This document shows, piece by piece, positions 17,155 through 25,872 of a stretch of DNA of 64,000 bases. The DNA comes from CBDCRK01 sp965220955 (GTDB taxonomy: Bacteria > Desulfobacterota > Binatia > Bin18 > CBDCRK01). Under the pieces are notes generated by a model. The model ran no database searches. It saw nothing but the letters and a program-made list of their open reading frames with translations, and was not told where the DNA came from. Location of the stretch: positions 1 through 64,000 of the forward strand of contig CBDCRK010000044.1 in the NCBI GenBank assembly GCA_965220955.1, given 5' to 3'. A program made the translations under genes and the position numbers. Numbering within the stretch: position 1 is the first letter of the stretch; every line of letters starts with the position of its first letter.

Positions 17155-18810
17155 ATGGAAACTGCACCGCGGACACGGGATCTGTACGAAGAAGAAATCA
17201 ACGGCTTGTCCATGGGCGAGTTTTCCGGTGGGCTTGCTGAGGCTGGCGATTTGTTGGATGCCGGAGAAACTGAGGGCTTCCACGGCCCCGCCGGCTTATT
17301 AGCCACGGTGGGCTTGGAAGAACAGGAGAGTGAGCCTTTAGACTCTGGTACGGACACAGCCGAGGTTTCTCATGATCTGATGGGTCTCTACCTGCGGGAG
17401 ATGGGGGAATTCCCTTTGCTTAGCCCGGATGCGGAAAAGGATTTAGCCAAACAGCTCTGGTCTGAGGAAAGAGAACTGAACGCGGAAGTCTTTCGCTCTC
17501 CTATTGCTCTAGAGTATCTCAAGGCTTTGGAGAATAAACTACGACAGGGGAGGGTGAGGATCCGTGATCTATTGGGGGATAAAGAGGAAGGGAGGACAGA
17601 AACAAGACAAAGGACTAGAGTGCCCACCAAGTTTCTGGAGCAGATGGTGTGGCTACGGCAGCAGATCACCAATATGCAGCAATTCCTAGAGTCGCTATCT
17701 CAAGCAGATCCTTCTTCTTCGGCCCAAAGGAGGGTGGCAGCAAAGCTGGAGAGTATTTATGAACAGCTGACGGAACGTCTTCGTGCTTTCTCGCTAGGTC
17801 GGAGGATTCGTGATGACATAGTACAAGAGATGCAGAAGTGGCATGTGAGTCTTAAGGAATCCTGCCAATGGCCCGGGCGGATAAATCCCAAAGTCAGGAA
17901 GACGCTGGAGGAACCCCGGGATGTGTCTAAGACAGTAGGAGCGCAGGTTAAGGTTCAGCCCCTGGCAATGCAAGGAGAGACCATTGAACTGGAGAAGAAT
18001 CTAGATATCACAGCAGAAGAACTGTGTGCTTCTTTGGTGGTGATTGGTCAAAAGCAGGAGCGTCTCCAACAGCTTCATCAGACTCTAATTCAGGCGAACC
18101 TCCGTCTTGTTGTTCGCCTAGCCCGGACACATGCTCGTCGAGGCATGAGCTTTTCTGACCTTATTCAGGAGGGCAATATAGGGCTCATGCGGGCAGTAGA
18201 GAAGTTTGACTACCGCTTGGGGTGTAAGCTGGGGACCTATGCAACCCTATGGATCCAGCAGGCTCTAGCTAGGGCTGCTGGCAATTCTGCCAGCACCATT
18301 CGCACACCATTTCATGTTATCGAGCTGACCCACAGGATCTCTCAGGCTTCCCGTTATCTGAGTCGGCAGTTGGCAAGGGAGGTGCAGACAGAAGAAATCG
18401 CTGCTTTTCTGGAGATACCCCACCACCAGGTGCGCAGAGTTTTAGAAACGGTTCCTGATCTGGTTTCCCTAGACTCTTCTTCTGACCAAGGAAGAGGGAG
18501 GAATCTATACGATGTAATTGTGGACGAAACATTTCCTTCTCCGGAGGAAGAAGTTTCCAGTGTGCAATTACGTGAGAAGACAGCACGGTTCCTAACGGCT
18601 CTTCCCCCACGGGATGCTGAGATTTTGCAGTTGCGGTTTGGCATTGGCTGCACAGAGCATACGTTAGAGGAAATAGGAGAGCACTTTGCCATAACCAGGG
18701 AGCGCATCCGTCAATTAGAGAACAGGGCCTTACGTAAACTGCGCTCGCGGAATCTAGTCTACGCAAGCGGACAGACTACGCCGCAGGTACACGTCCGAGC
18801 TGCTCAATAG
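17155..18810 (+). CDS. RpoD-family RNA polymerase sigma factor
   Basis: Encodes 551 residues. Region 1.2 is LMGLYLREMGEFPLLSPDAE near residue 75. Regions 2.1-2.4 run from NLRLVVRLARTHARRGM through DLIQEGNIGLMRAVEKFDY to YATLWIQQALARAAG and STIRTPFHV. Region 3 is QLAREVQTEEIAAFL, and region 4.2 is RERIRQLENRALRKLRS. Between 1.2 and 2.1 lies a charged spacer of about 230 residues like the non-conserved region of housekeeping sigmas. The -10-contacting segment differs from RpoD at several positions (LGCKLGTYATLW for RGYKFSTYATWW), so it may be an alternative or second group 1/2 sigma. It sits between Fe-S genes. Confidence 0.88.
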   Translation: METAPRTRDLYEEEINGLSMGEFSGGLAEAGDLLDAGETEGFHGPAGLLATVGLEEQESEPLDSGTDTAEVSHDLMGLYLREMGEFPLLSPDAEKDLAKQLWSEERELNAEVFRSPIALEYLKALENKLRQGRVRIRDLLGDKEEGRTETRQRTRVPTKFLEQMVWLRQQITNMQQFLESLSQADPSSSAQRRVAAKLESIYEQLTERLRAFSLGRRIRDDIVQEMQKWHVSLKESCQWPGRINPKVRKTLEEPRDVSKTVGAQVKVQPLAMQGETIELEKNLDITAEELCASLVVIGQKQERLQQLHQTLIQANLRLVVRLARTHARRGMSFSDLIQEGNIGLMRAVEKFDYRLGCKLGTYATLWIQQALARAAGNSASTIRTPFHVIELTHRISQASRYLSRQLAREVQTEEIAAFLEIPHHQVRRVLETVPDLVSLDSSSDQGRGRNLYDVIVDETFPSPEEEVSSVQLREKTARFLTALPPRDAEILQLRFGIGCTEHTLEEIGEHFAITRERIRQLENRALRKLRSRNLVYASGQTTPQVHVRAAQ

Positions 18811-18851
18811 GTCAGCGAAAGTTCCCTAACAGTATAGGCTTGGGAGTACTG

Positions 18852-19193
18852 ATGCTAAAAAATTCCGCTGTTGCGTTGAAATACGGGGACGAGGAAGGCA
18901 CACCCTCTCGTCTCTTTGCCCCTGATATTCTTCTGCCCTCTCAGTACTTCAGTGTTGTTCAGGGTGGAGGGGGTCTAACACCTGAAAAGAAGCTCATGCT
19001 AGCGGTTCTTGAGAGCGCTCTACAAGACTTTCAACGATACCGCTTGGCTTCAGGGGTTCGGCGGAAACGGCTTTTTCGTGAAGCCCAAGAGTGGCTCACC
19101 TCTCAGGAGAGAACCGGGACCATGTCCTTTGTCGTTATTTGCCAGGCCTTAGGGATCGACCCCGACTATATTCGTCAGAAACTATTCGTTTGA
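18852..19193 (+). CDS. Small conserved-looking protein following the sigma gene
   Basis: Encodes 113 residues from the ATG at 18852 with GGGAG six bases upstream; a TTG at 18840 is possible. The carboxyl two-thirds look like a compact helical DNA-binding-type domain: LTPEKKLMLAVLESALQDFQ, a basic VRRKRLFREAQEWL helix, then SFVVICQALGIDPDYIRQ. The last segment has the pattern of a helix-turn-helix. I recall similar unnamed proteins in delta-type genomes but no named family. It follows the sigma gene by 41 bp, so it may be co-expressed with it. Confidence 0.6.
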   Translation: MLKNSAVALKYGDEEGTPSRLFAPDILLPSQYFSVVQGGGGLTPEKKLMLAVLESALQDFQRYRLASGVRRKRLFREAQEWLTSQERTGTMSFVVICQALGIDPDYIRQKLFV

Positions 19194-19278
19194 CCCTTAG
19201 GGGGGGAATAGAGGAAAAGAGTCAGAGGAGGTGAGCCCACCATTGGCAGTAGTGGTCTTGACCTTTAGATAAGCACCC

Positions 19279-19307
19279 TTGACAGAAGGGGAAAGGCTCT
19301 CTATTAA
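19279..19307 (+). promoter_or_regulatory. Candidate promoter of the Rrf2-suf operon
   Basis: A perfect -35 box TTGACA at 19279-19284 is separated by exactly 17 bases from TATTAA at 19302-19307, about 93 bases upstream of the Rrf2 start codon. It is the best sigma-70-like promoter noted in the window. The DNA between here and the gene is AT-rich. Confidence 0.5.
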
Positions 19308-19311
19308 TGTA

Positions 19312-19334
19312 AATAGGACTAATTCAGTACTGTT
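19312..19334. promoter_or_regulatory. Candidate Rrf2 operator overlapping the suf transcription start
   Basis: An imperfect dyad, TAGGACT and AGTACTG about a 5-base centre (AATTC), begins a few bases after the -10 box. Five of seven positions pair. IscR- and CymR-type Rrf2 regulators bind AT-rich dyads with ACT/AGT half sites, so this is a plausible site for autorepression of the operon. No second copy was found. Confidence 0.35.
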
Positions 19335-19399
19335 TATAAAAGTAACAATAATAAAATATAAATAGTAATGGTGTGTGCTGAGATCGGGAGTTAAGTTCT

Positions 19400-19855
19400 A
19401 TGATTCGCATGAGCAGGTTAACAGACTACGGGATTATGCTGTTGATACACATTGCACAAGACCGGGGGTTGCCCATGCACAATGCCAGGGATTTAGCTGC
19501 TAAAGCCCATTTGCCGCTGCCAACGGTGAGCAAGATCTTAAAGGTGCTGGCGCGGAAAGAGTTGCTGGTTGCCCACCGCGGTGTGAAGGGCGGGTTCAGC
19601 TTGGCACGGCAACCCGAGGACATCTCAGTGGCCGAAGTCATTAGCGCCTTGGAGGGACCAATCGCCCTCACAACATGTAGCTTCACCATCCCCGGCAAGT
19701 GCCAGCTGGAGCAGCTTTGTCCGGTCGGAGGCAGCTGGCAAAGAATCAATCAAGTAGTCCGGGAGACGCTGGAAAACATCACCCTTTTAGAAATGACGTA
19801 CCCTCTATCCCAGGGTTTTGCTGCTCGTGGGAGCCGCAGCGGCGCGCAACCGTAG
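19400..19855 (+). CDS. Rrf2 family Fe-S regulator of the suf operon
   Basis: Encodes 151 residues. The amino-terminal winged helix has the Rrf2 hallmarks SRLTDYGIMLLIHIAQ and LPLPTVSKILKVLARKEL, with the wing GVKGGFSLAR. Three cysteines at 93, 101 and 107 (TTCSFTIPGKCQLEQLC) match the [2Fe-2S] ligand region of IscR-like and SUF-system regulators. The gene heads sufBCDSUT with 54 bp to sufB, which fits a cluster-sensing autoregulator repressing the operon when clusters are plentiful. The spacing is C-x7-C-x5-C. Confidence 0.9.
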   Translation: MIRMSRLTDYGIMLLIHIAQDRGLPMHNARDLAAKAHLPLPTVSKILKVLARKELLVAHRGVKGGFSLARQPEDISVAEVISALEGPIALTTCSFTIPGKCQLEQLCPVGGSWQRINQVVRETLENITLLEMTYPLSQGFAARGSRSGAQP

Positions 19856-19909
19856 GCGGCCGCAGTAGAAGATCGGAACCTCGAGGCGAACTGTGACTAG
19901 GAGGACACT

Positions 19910-21367
19910 ATGGCGACTGCCACGAACACAATAGAATCCCTGACAAACCAGGAATACAAGTACGGGTTTGTGACCAATATCGAGTCGGAAGTTATTCCGC
20001 GTGGGCTGAATGAGGACATTATTCGCCTGATATCGGCAAAGAAGAACGAACCTGAATTTATGCTGGACTGGCGATTGAAGGCCTACCGGTATTGGGCGAA
20101 ATTGGAAAAGTCGCAGGCAGAGCCGCAGTGGGCAAATGTTAAATATCCACCCATTGACTACCAGGACATTATTTATTACGCCGCACCCAAGCAAAAGGAA
20201 AGGCCGAAGAGCCTCGATGAAATCGACCCGGAGCTACGAGCTACCTATGAAAAGCTGGGTATCCCGCTCAAGGAGCAGGAAATGCTCGTGGGGGTTGCCG
20301 TAGATGCGGTCTTTGACAGTGTCTCTGTAGCAACTACGTTTAAGGAGAAACTGGCCGGGTTGGGCATTATCTTCTGTTCTTTTTCCGAAGCGGTTCAGGA
20401 TCATCCGGAGCTGGTCCAGAAGTATCTTGGGTCGGTTATACCTTACGCTGATAACTTTTTTGCTGCTTTGAACTCTGCGGTCTTCAGCGACGGATCTTTC
20501 TGCTATATTCCCCAGGGCGTACGCTGCCCGATGGAGCTGTCAACCTACTTTCGTATTAACGCGGCTGATACCGGCCAGTTCGAGCGTACCCTGATCATTG
20601 CCGATGAGGACAGCTCTGTGAGCTACCTGGAGGGATGCACTGCCCCAATGCGGGATACGAATCAGTTGCACGCCGCGGTTGTAGAGCTGATCGCGCTCGA
20701 CAACGCTACCATTAAGTACTCGACCGTCCAGAACTGGTATCCAGGCGACAAGAACGGTAAGGGCGGAATCTATAATTTTGTCACCAAGCGTGGCAAGTGC
20801 CTTGGCAAAAACTCCAAGATCTCGTGGACGCAGGTGGAGACCGGTTCAGCGATTACCTGGAAGTACCCGAGTTGCCTCTTACAGGGAGACAATTCGGTTG
20901 GGGAGTTTTACTCGGTAGCTCTTACCAACAACTACCAGCAGGCCGATACTGGCACCAAGATGGTTCATATAGGCAAAAACACTCGAAGTACGATTATCTC
21001 CAAGGGGATATCCGCGGGCCACGGGCAGAATACCTACCGCGGACTGGTAAAGACCATGAAGGGAGCTACCGGCGCTCGGAATTACTCACAGTGTGACTCG
21101 TTGCTTCTGGGCGACAAGTGCGGTGCTCATACTTTCCCCTATCTTGAGGTGAGAAACCCTTCGTCGCGGGTAGAGCACGAAGCTTCGACCTCAAAGATTG
21201 GTGAGGATCAACTCTTCTACTGCCGGCAACGGGGGATTTCCCCTGAGGATGCGGTCTCCATGATTGTAAACGGTTTCTGCAAGCAGGTCTTTCGTGAATT
21301 ACCCATGGAGTTTGCTGTGGAAGCCCAGAAGTTGATGGAAGTGAGTCTTGAGGGCGGCGTTGGCTGA
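19910..21367 (+). CDS. sufB: SufB, Fe-S cluster scaffold subunit
   Basis: Encodes 485 residues, the usual SufB length, with an AGGAGG ribosome site. Signature segments include EPEFMLDWRLKAYRYW near residue 48, SVSYLEGCTAPMRDTNQLHA near 238, and YFRINAADTGQFERTLII. The carboxyl core beta-helix carries CDSLLLGDKCGAHTFPY and the conserved SRVEHEASTSKIGEDQL, with FYCRQRGI. SufB pairs with SufD and SufC to assemble clusters from SufS-derived sulphur in the cytoplasm. It is the first structural gene of the operon, 34 bp before sufC. Confidence 0.96.
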   Translation: MATATNTIESLTNQEYKYGFVTNIESEVIPRGLNEDIIRLISAKKNEPEFMLDWRLKAYRYWAKLEKSQAEPQWANVKYPPIDYQDIIYYAAPKQKERPKSLDEIDPELRATYEKLGIPLKEQEMLVGVAVDAVFDSVSVATTFKEKLAGLGIIFCSFSEAVQDHPELVQKYLGSVIPYADNFFAALNSAVFSDGSFCYIPQGVRCPMELSTYFRINAADTGQFERTLIIADEDSSVSYLEGCTAPMRDTNQLHAAVVELIALDNATIKYSTVQNWYPGDKNGKGGIYNFVTKRGKCLGKNSKISWTQVETGSAITWKYPSCLLQGDNSVGEFYSVALTNNYQQADTGTKMVHIGKNTRSTIISKGISAGHGQNTYRGLVKTMKGATGARNYSQCDSLLLGDKCGAHTFPYLEVRNPSSRVEHEASTSKIGEDQLFYCRQRGISPEDAVSMIVNGFCKQVFRELPMEFAVEAQKLMEVSLEGGVG

Positions 21368-21400
21368 TATTATCTAAGCGACTCATTATAAAGGTGAACC

Positions 21401-22171
<771 letters not shown>

Positions 22172-22186
22172 AAGGAAGCCTGCGCC

Positions 22187-23512
22187 ATGGTTCAAGCTTT
22201 GACCGAGAAGGACAATTACCTCGCGGATTTCGCCTGGTTTGAGAAGAACAGAGCGGTGCAGGGCCCGTCATGGGTCCAGAAAATTCGTCAGGCAGCTATC
22301 TCCCGCTTTGCTGAGTTGGGGTTTCCTACTACTCGAGATGAGGAGTGGAAGTATACCAGCGTGGACCCAATTGCGCAGGTCGGTTTCCGGCTGGCTAAAT
22401 ACGGGCTCGACGGTATAACCACCAAGGCACTTGCCCCGGTCACTCTTGGGGAGTCGGCGTCCGTCCAACTCGTGTTTGTGAATGGTCGTTACTCGCGTGA
22501 GCTCTCGTCACTCCGGTCGTTGCCAGAGGGTGTGAAAGTGGAAAGTCTAGCTACAGCCCTTAAGACCGATCCAGCCTGGATGGAGCCACACCTAACTCGA
22601 TACGCCAGTTACCAGGACCACGCCTTTGCTGCCCTTAACACCGCCTTCATGGAGGATGGGGCATTTGTTTACCTCCCCAAAGGAAAAGTAGTCGAGAAAC
22701 CGATTCACCTGTTGTTTGTCTCGATCCTGTATGGGGAGTCTGCTATACTGCACCCCCGCAACCTAATTATTGCAGGTTCCAACAGCCAGGCAACAATTAT
22801 CGAGAGTTATATTGGTCTGGAGAATAGTGTCTATTTCACCAACGCGGTGACCGAGCTTATTGCGGGCGAGAATGCCGTGATCGACCATTACAAACTGGAG
22901 TTGGAGAGCGAGGAAGCCTTTCACATTGCCACCCTCCAGGGCCATCTGGACCGCAGCAGCAATTTCTTATCTTATTCCATTGCCTTGGGTGGTGCTCTGG
23001 TGCGTAACGATGTGAATGCTGTGCTTGCGGGAGAGGGCGTTGAATGTGCGCTCAACGGTCTCTCCTTGGTGAGCGGGCGTCAGCATGTGGATAACCACAC
23101 CAGGATCGACCATGTGAAGCCGCACGGCAGCAGCCGTGAGCTCTATAAAAGCATTCTCGATGGCAGGTCAACGGGAGTCTTCAACGGGAAAATCTATGTG
23201 CACAAGCTTGCTCAGAAGACCGATGCCAGGCAGATGAACAAGAACTTGCTGCTGTCCGAGGATGCTGTGATTGATACTAAACCGCAGTTAGAAATCTATG
23301 CCGACGACGTGAAATGTACCCATGGATCGACTATTGGTCAGCTTGACCAGGATTCGCTCTTTTATCTACGATCCAGGGGCATTGACCCAGAGGCTGCCCG
23401 TAGCCTTCTAACCTATGCTTTTGCCAACGAGATTATCAGCTACATGAAAGTTGAGTTGATCCGTGCCCGGCTTGAGAATCTATTGGTGACAAAGCTGCAA
23501 AAGGCTCTGTAG
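22187..23512 (+). CDS. sufD: SufD, Fe-S scaffold partner of SufB and SufC
   Basis: Encodes 441 residues. The amino part has FAELGFPTTRDEEWKYTSV, the conserved start of SufD. The beta-helix core includes HAFAALNTAFMEDGAFVYLP, and the end has KCTHGSTIGQLDQDSLFYLR followed by GIDPEAARSLLTYAFANEI. A histidine in HGSTIG matches the SufD residue thought to take part in iron or cluster binding. The gene lies between sufC and sufS with short gaps, consistent with co-translation of the SufBC2D complex. Confidence 0.95.
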   Translation: MVQALTEKDNYLADFAWFEKNRAVQGPSWVQKIRQAAISRFAELGFPTTRDEEWKYTSVDPIAQVGFRLAKYGLDGITTKALAPVTLGESASVQLVFVNGRYSRELSSLRSLPEGVKVESLATALKTDPAWMEPHLTRYASYQDHAFAALNTAFMEDGAFVYLPKGKVVEKPIHLLFVSILYGESAILHPRNLIIAGSNSQATIIESYIGLENSVYFTNAVTELIAGENAVIDHYKLELESEEAFHIATLQGHLDRSSNFLSYSIALGGALVRNDVNAVLAGEGVECALNGLSLVSGRQHVDNHTRIDHVKPHGSSRELYKSILDGRSTGVFNGKIYVHKLAQKTDARQMNKNLLLSEDAVIDTKPQLEIYADDVKCTHGSTIGQLDQDSLFYLRSRGIDPEAARSLLTYAFANEIISYMKVELIRARLENLLVTKLQKAL

Positions 23513-23526
23513 ACTAGGGAAACACC

Positions 23527-24792
23527 ATGAGAGTTACCCATGAAATGGTTGTTCCGGATTGGAGAAAGCCTTGTTCTTTGGAGGTAGAAAGGCTCAGAAA
23601 GGACTTTCCTCTTCTCAAACAACGGGTCCACGGAAAGCCGCTCGTGTATTTCGACAACGCCGCCACAAGCCAGAAGCCACAGATTGTCATTGATACGATC
23701 AATACCTATTACTCGAGGGAAAACTCCAACATTCATAGAGGCATCCACTTCTTAAGCGAGCAGGCTACCCAGGCCTATGAGGGCGCCCGTGACAAAATCA
23801 GGCGTTTTCTTAACGCCTCGGACGCCCGAGAGATTATCTTCACCCGTGGCACCACAGAGGGTATCAACCTAGTTGCCCAGAGCTACGGCCGGACGTTTAT
23901 CAAGGAGGGCGACGAAATCGTTGTCTCTGCCATGGAACATCACTCCAACATTGTCCCCTGGCAGATAGTATGCGAGCAGGTAGGTGCTAAGCTTCGTGTT
24001 ATTCCCTTCAACCACCATGGCGAATTGCTCATGGATGAATATGAGAGCCTTCTCAGCGAGAGAACAAAATTTGTGGCTGTGGTTCACATGTCAAACGCGC
24101 TTGGCACCATTAACCCGATCAAGCAGATTATCGAGATGGCGCACAGTCGCGGTGTCCCCGTTCTGATCGATGGAGCGCAGGCGGTGCCTCATATGACGGT
24201 GGATATCCAGGACCTGGATTGTGACTTTTATGTGTTCTCCGGTCACAAGCTTTTTGGCCCCACCGGCATCGGTGTTCTATATGGCAAGACTGGCTTGCTT
24301 GAGGCCATGCCCCCATACCAGGGGGGCGGCGATATGATTAGCTTAGTCACTTTTGAGAAGACCCACTATAACACACTGCCATACAAGTTTGAGGCTGGCA
24401 CGCCCCATATTGCCGGTGGCATAGGGTTGGGCACGGCCATTGACTATGTGAGTGAGGTCGGGTTGGAGCCCATTGCCGCTTATGAGCATGACCTGCTCGC
24501 TTATGCAACAGAAGCCCTCTCTACGATTGAGGGATTGCACATTATTGGAACCGCACAAGAGAAGGCGTCGGTTTTGTCTTTTGTGCTTGACGAAATACAT
24601 GCGCATGACATCGGCACAATCCTGGATCAGCAAGGGATTGCTATCCGCGCGGGCCATCACTGTGCCATGCCAGTCATGCAGCGCTTCGGAGTGCCAGCCA
24701 CCGCTAGAGCATCACTGGCCTTCTATAACACCAAGGAGGAAGTGGATGCCCTGGTTAGGGCAATCCATAAAGTTATTGAGGTGTTCGGCTAA
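23527..24792 (+). CDS. sufS: SufS, group II cysteine desulfurase
   Basis: Encodes 421 residues, slightly longer than usual because of an 18-residue amino extension; an in-frame ATG at residue 7 is an alternative start. PLP-binding Lys241 lies in FSGHKLFGPTG, the substrate contact YFDNAATSQKP at 41-51, and the persulphide Cys379 in RAGHHCAMP. It removes sulphur from cysteine and passes it to SufU. The stop overlaps the sufU start (TAATG), so the two are coupled. Confidence 0.96.
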   Translation: MRVTHEMVVPDWRKPCSLEVERLRKDFPLLKQRVHGKPLVYFDNAATSQKPQIVIDTINTYYSRENSNIHRGIHFLSEQATQAYEGARDKIRRFLNASDAREIIFTRGTTEGINLVAQSYGRTFIKEGDEIVVSAMEHHSNIVPWQIVCEQVGAKLRVIPFNHHGELLMDEYESLLSERTKFVAVVHMSNALGTINPIKQIIEMAHSRGVPVLIDGAQAVPHMTVDIQDLDCDFYVFSGHKLFGPTGIGVLYGKTGLLEAMPPYQGGGDMISLVTFEKTHYNTLPYKFEAGTPHIAGGIGLGTAIDYVSEVGLEPIAAYEHDLLAYATEALSTIEGLHIIGTAQEKASVLSFVLDEIHAHDIGTILDQQGIAIRAGHHCAMPVMQRFGVPATARASLAFYNTKEEVDALVRAIHKVIEVFG

Positions 24793-25244
24793 TGTCTGAC
24801 TTAAGCGAACTTTATCAAGAGGTTATCCTTGATCACAATAAAAAGCCGCGTAACTTCCAGAAGCTGGAAGATGCCAACAGGCAGGCGGAGGGCTACAATC
24901 CCCTTTGCGGTGACCAGATCACAATCTACTTGCGGTTGGAAGATGAGATGATCCGGGATATCAGCTTTCAAGGCTTGGGCTGTGCCATTTCCAAGGCCTC
25001 GGCTTCGATGATGACAACTAGCTTGAAGGGCAAGAGCCAGTCCGAAGCCGAAGTCCTTTTTGATAGAGTCCATAAAATGCTCACTGGAGAGCTGGACTCA
25101 AAAGTCGATCCCCAGGAGCTGGGAAAACTGGCTGTCCTTTCGGGCGTGTGCGGGTTTCCTACCCGGGTAAAATGCGCAACTTTGGCATGGCATACTCTGC
25201 GTGCCGCGCTGAAAGGGGACGGGACATCAGTCTCAACAGAGTGA
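24792..25244 (+). CDS. sufU: SufU-type sulphur transfer protein
   Basis: Encodes 150 residues. The three conserved cysteines are Cys39 in NPLCGD, Cys64 in GLGCAISKAS and Cys128 in TRVKC, with Asp41 as the fourth ligand of the zinc site. The stretch between the second and third cysteine has the 18-20 residue insertion that separates SufU from IscU. In Gram-positive-type systems SufU accepts sulphur from SufS in place of SufE. No sufE is present in the window, consistent with that arrangement. Confidence 0.93.
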   Translation: MSDLSELYQEVILDHNKKPRNFQKLEDANRQAEGYNPLCGDQITIYLRLEDEMIRDISFQGLGCAISKASASMMTTSLKGKSQSEAEVLFDRVHKMLTGELDSKVDPQELGKLAVLSGVCGFPTRVKCATLAWHTLRAALKGDGTSVSTE

Positions 25245-25293
25245 ACCTTTGGGGAGAGACCGAACCCGGAGTAAGGTGGAGGAGAACAAACAA

Positions 25294-25851
25294 ATGAAAA
25301 ACAGCGAGCCTTTAACACTTAGTCGTGACTGCGAGGTCACCCAGATTCCTAGTGGTAGGAAAATCGTGCTTCCCACAGGTACCCAGGTGATGCTCACACA
25401 ATCGCTCGGCGGCACTTACACTGTAATGACCAACTATGGATATATGGTGCGCATTGCCGGTGAGGACGTTGATGCTATTGGTATGGAGACTTCTACAATG
25501 CCCCAGGCTGGGACGTCCGCTGCAGCGGAGGGACCTGCGGATGTTGAAGAGTTAGTCTGGGACCAATTGAAAACGTGCTACGATCCTGAAATTCCTGTCA
25601 ACATTGTTGACCTGGGCCTCATTTATCATTGCCAGGTCATGCCCTTGCCTGAGGGCGGGAATAGGGTTGAGGTGAAATTTACGCTAACGGCCCCGGGTTG
25701 TGGTATGGGTGAGGTAATCAAAATGGATATGGAAGATAAAATTCTAACCGTGCCAGGCGTCAAGGACGCTGACGTCGAAGTGGTTTTTGAACCACCCTGG
25801 AACCAAGAAATGATGTCCGATGCAGCCAAGCTGGAGCTTGGTCTGATGTAA
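25294..25851 (+). CDS. sufT: SufT, Fe-S maturation protein with DUF59 domain
   Basis: Encodes 185 residues from the ATG at 25294, which follows GGTGGAGGAG; an earlier in-frame start at 25249 lies before that site. The amino part is the SufT-specific beta region (LPTGTQVMLTQSLGGTYTV). Residues about 75-170 form the DUF59 domain with YDPEIPVNIVDLGLIY and FTLTAPGCGMGEVI, and the end has FEPPWNQEMMSDAAKLELG. SufT acts late, helping load Fe-S proteins such as lipoate synthase and aconitase. It closes the suf operon, 22 bp before the nitroreductase-like gene. Confidence 0.92.
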   Translation: MKNSEPLTLSRDCEVTQIPSGRKIVLPTGTQVMLTQSLGGTYTVMTNYGYMVRIAGEDVDAIGMETSTMPQAGTSAAAEGPADVEELVWDQLKTCYDPEIPVNIVDLGLIYHCQVMPLPEGGNRVEVKFTLTAPGCGMGEVIKMDMEDKILTVPGVKDADVEVVFEPPWNQEMMSDAAKLELGLM

Positions 25852-25872
25852 GGATGAAAGCAGAGTAGTGGC

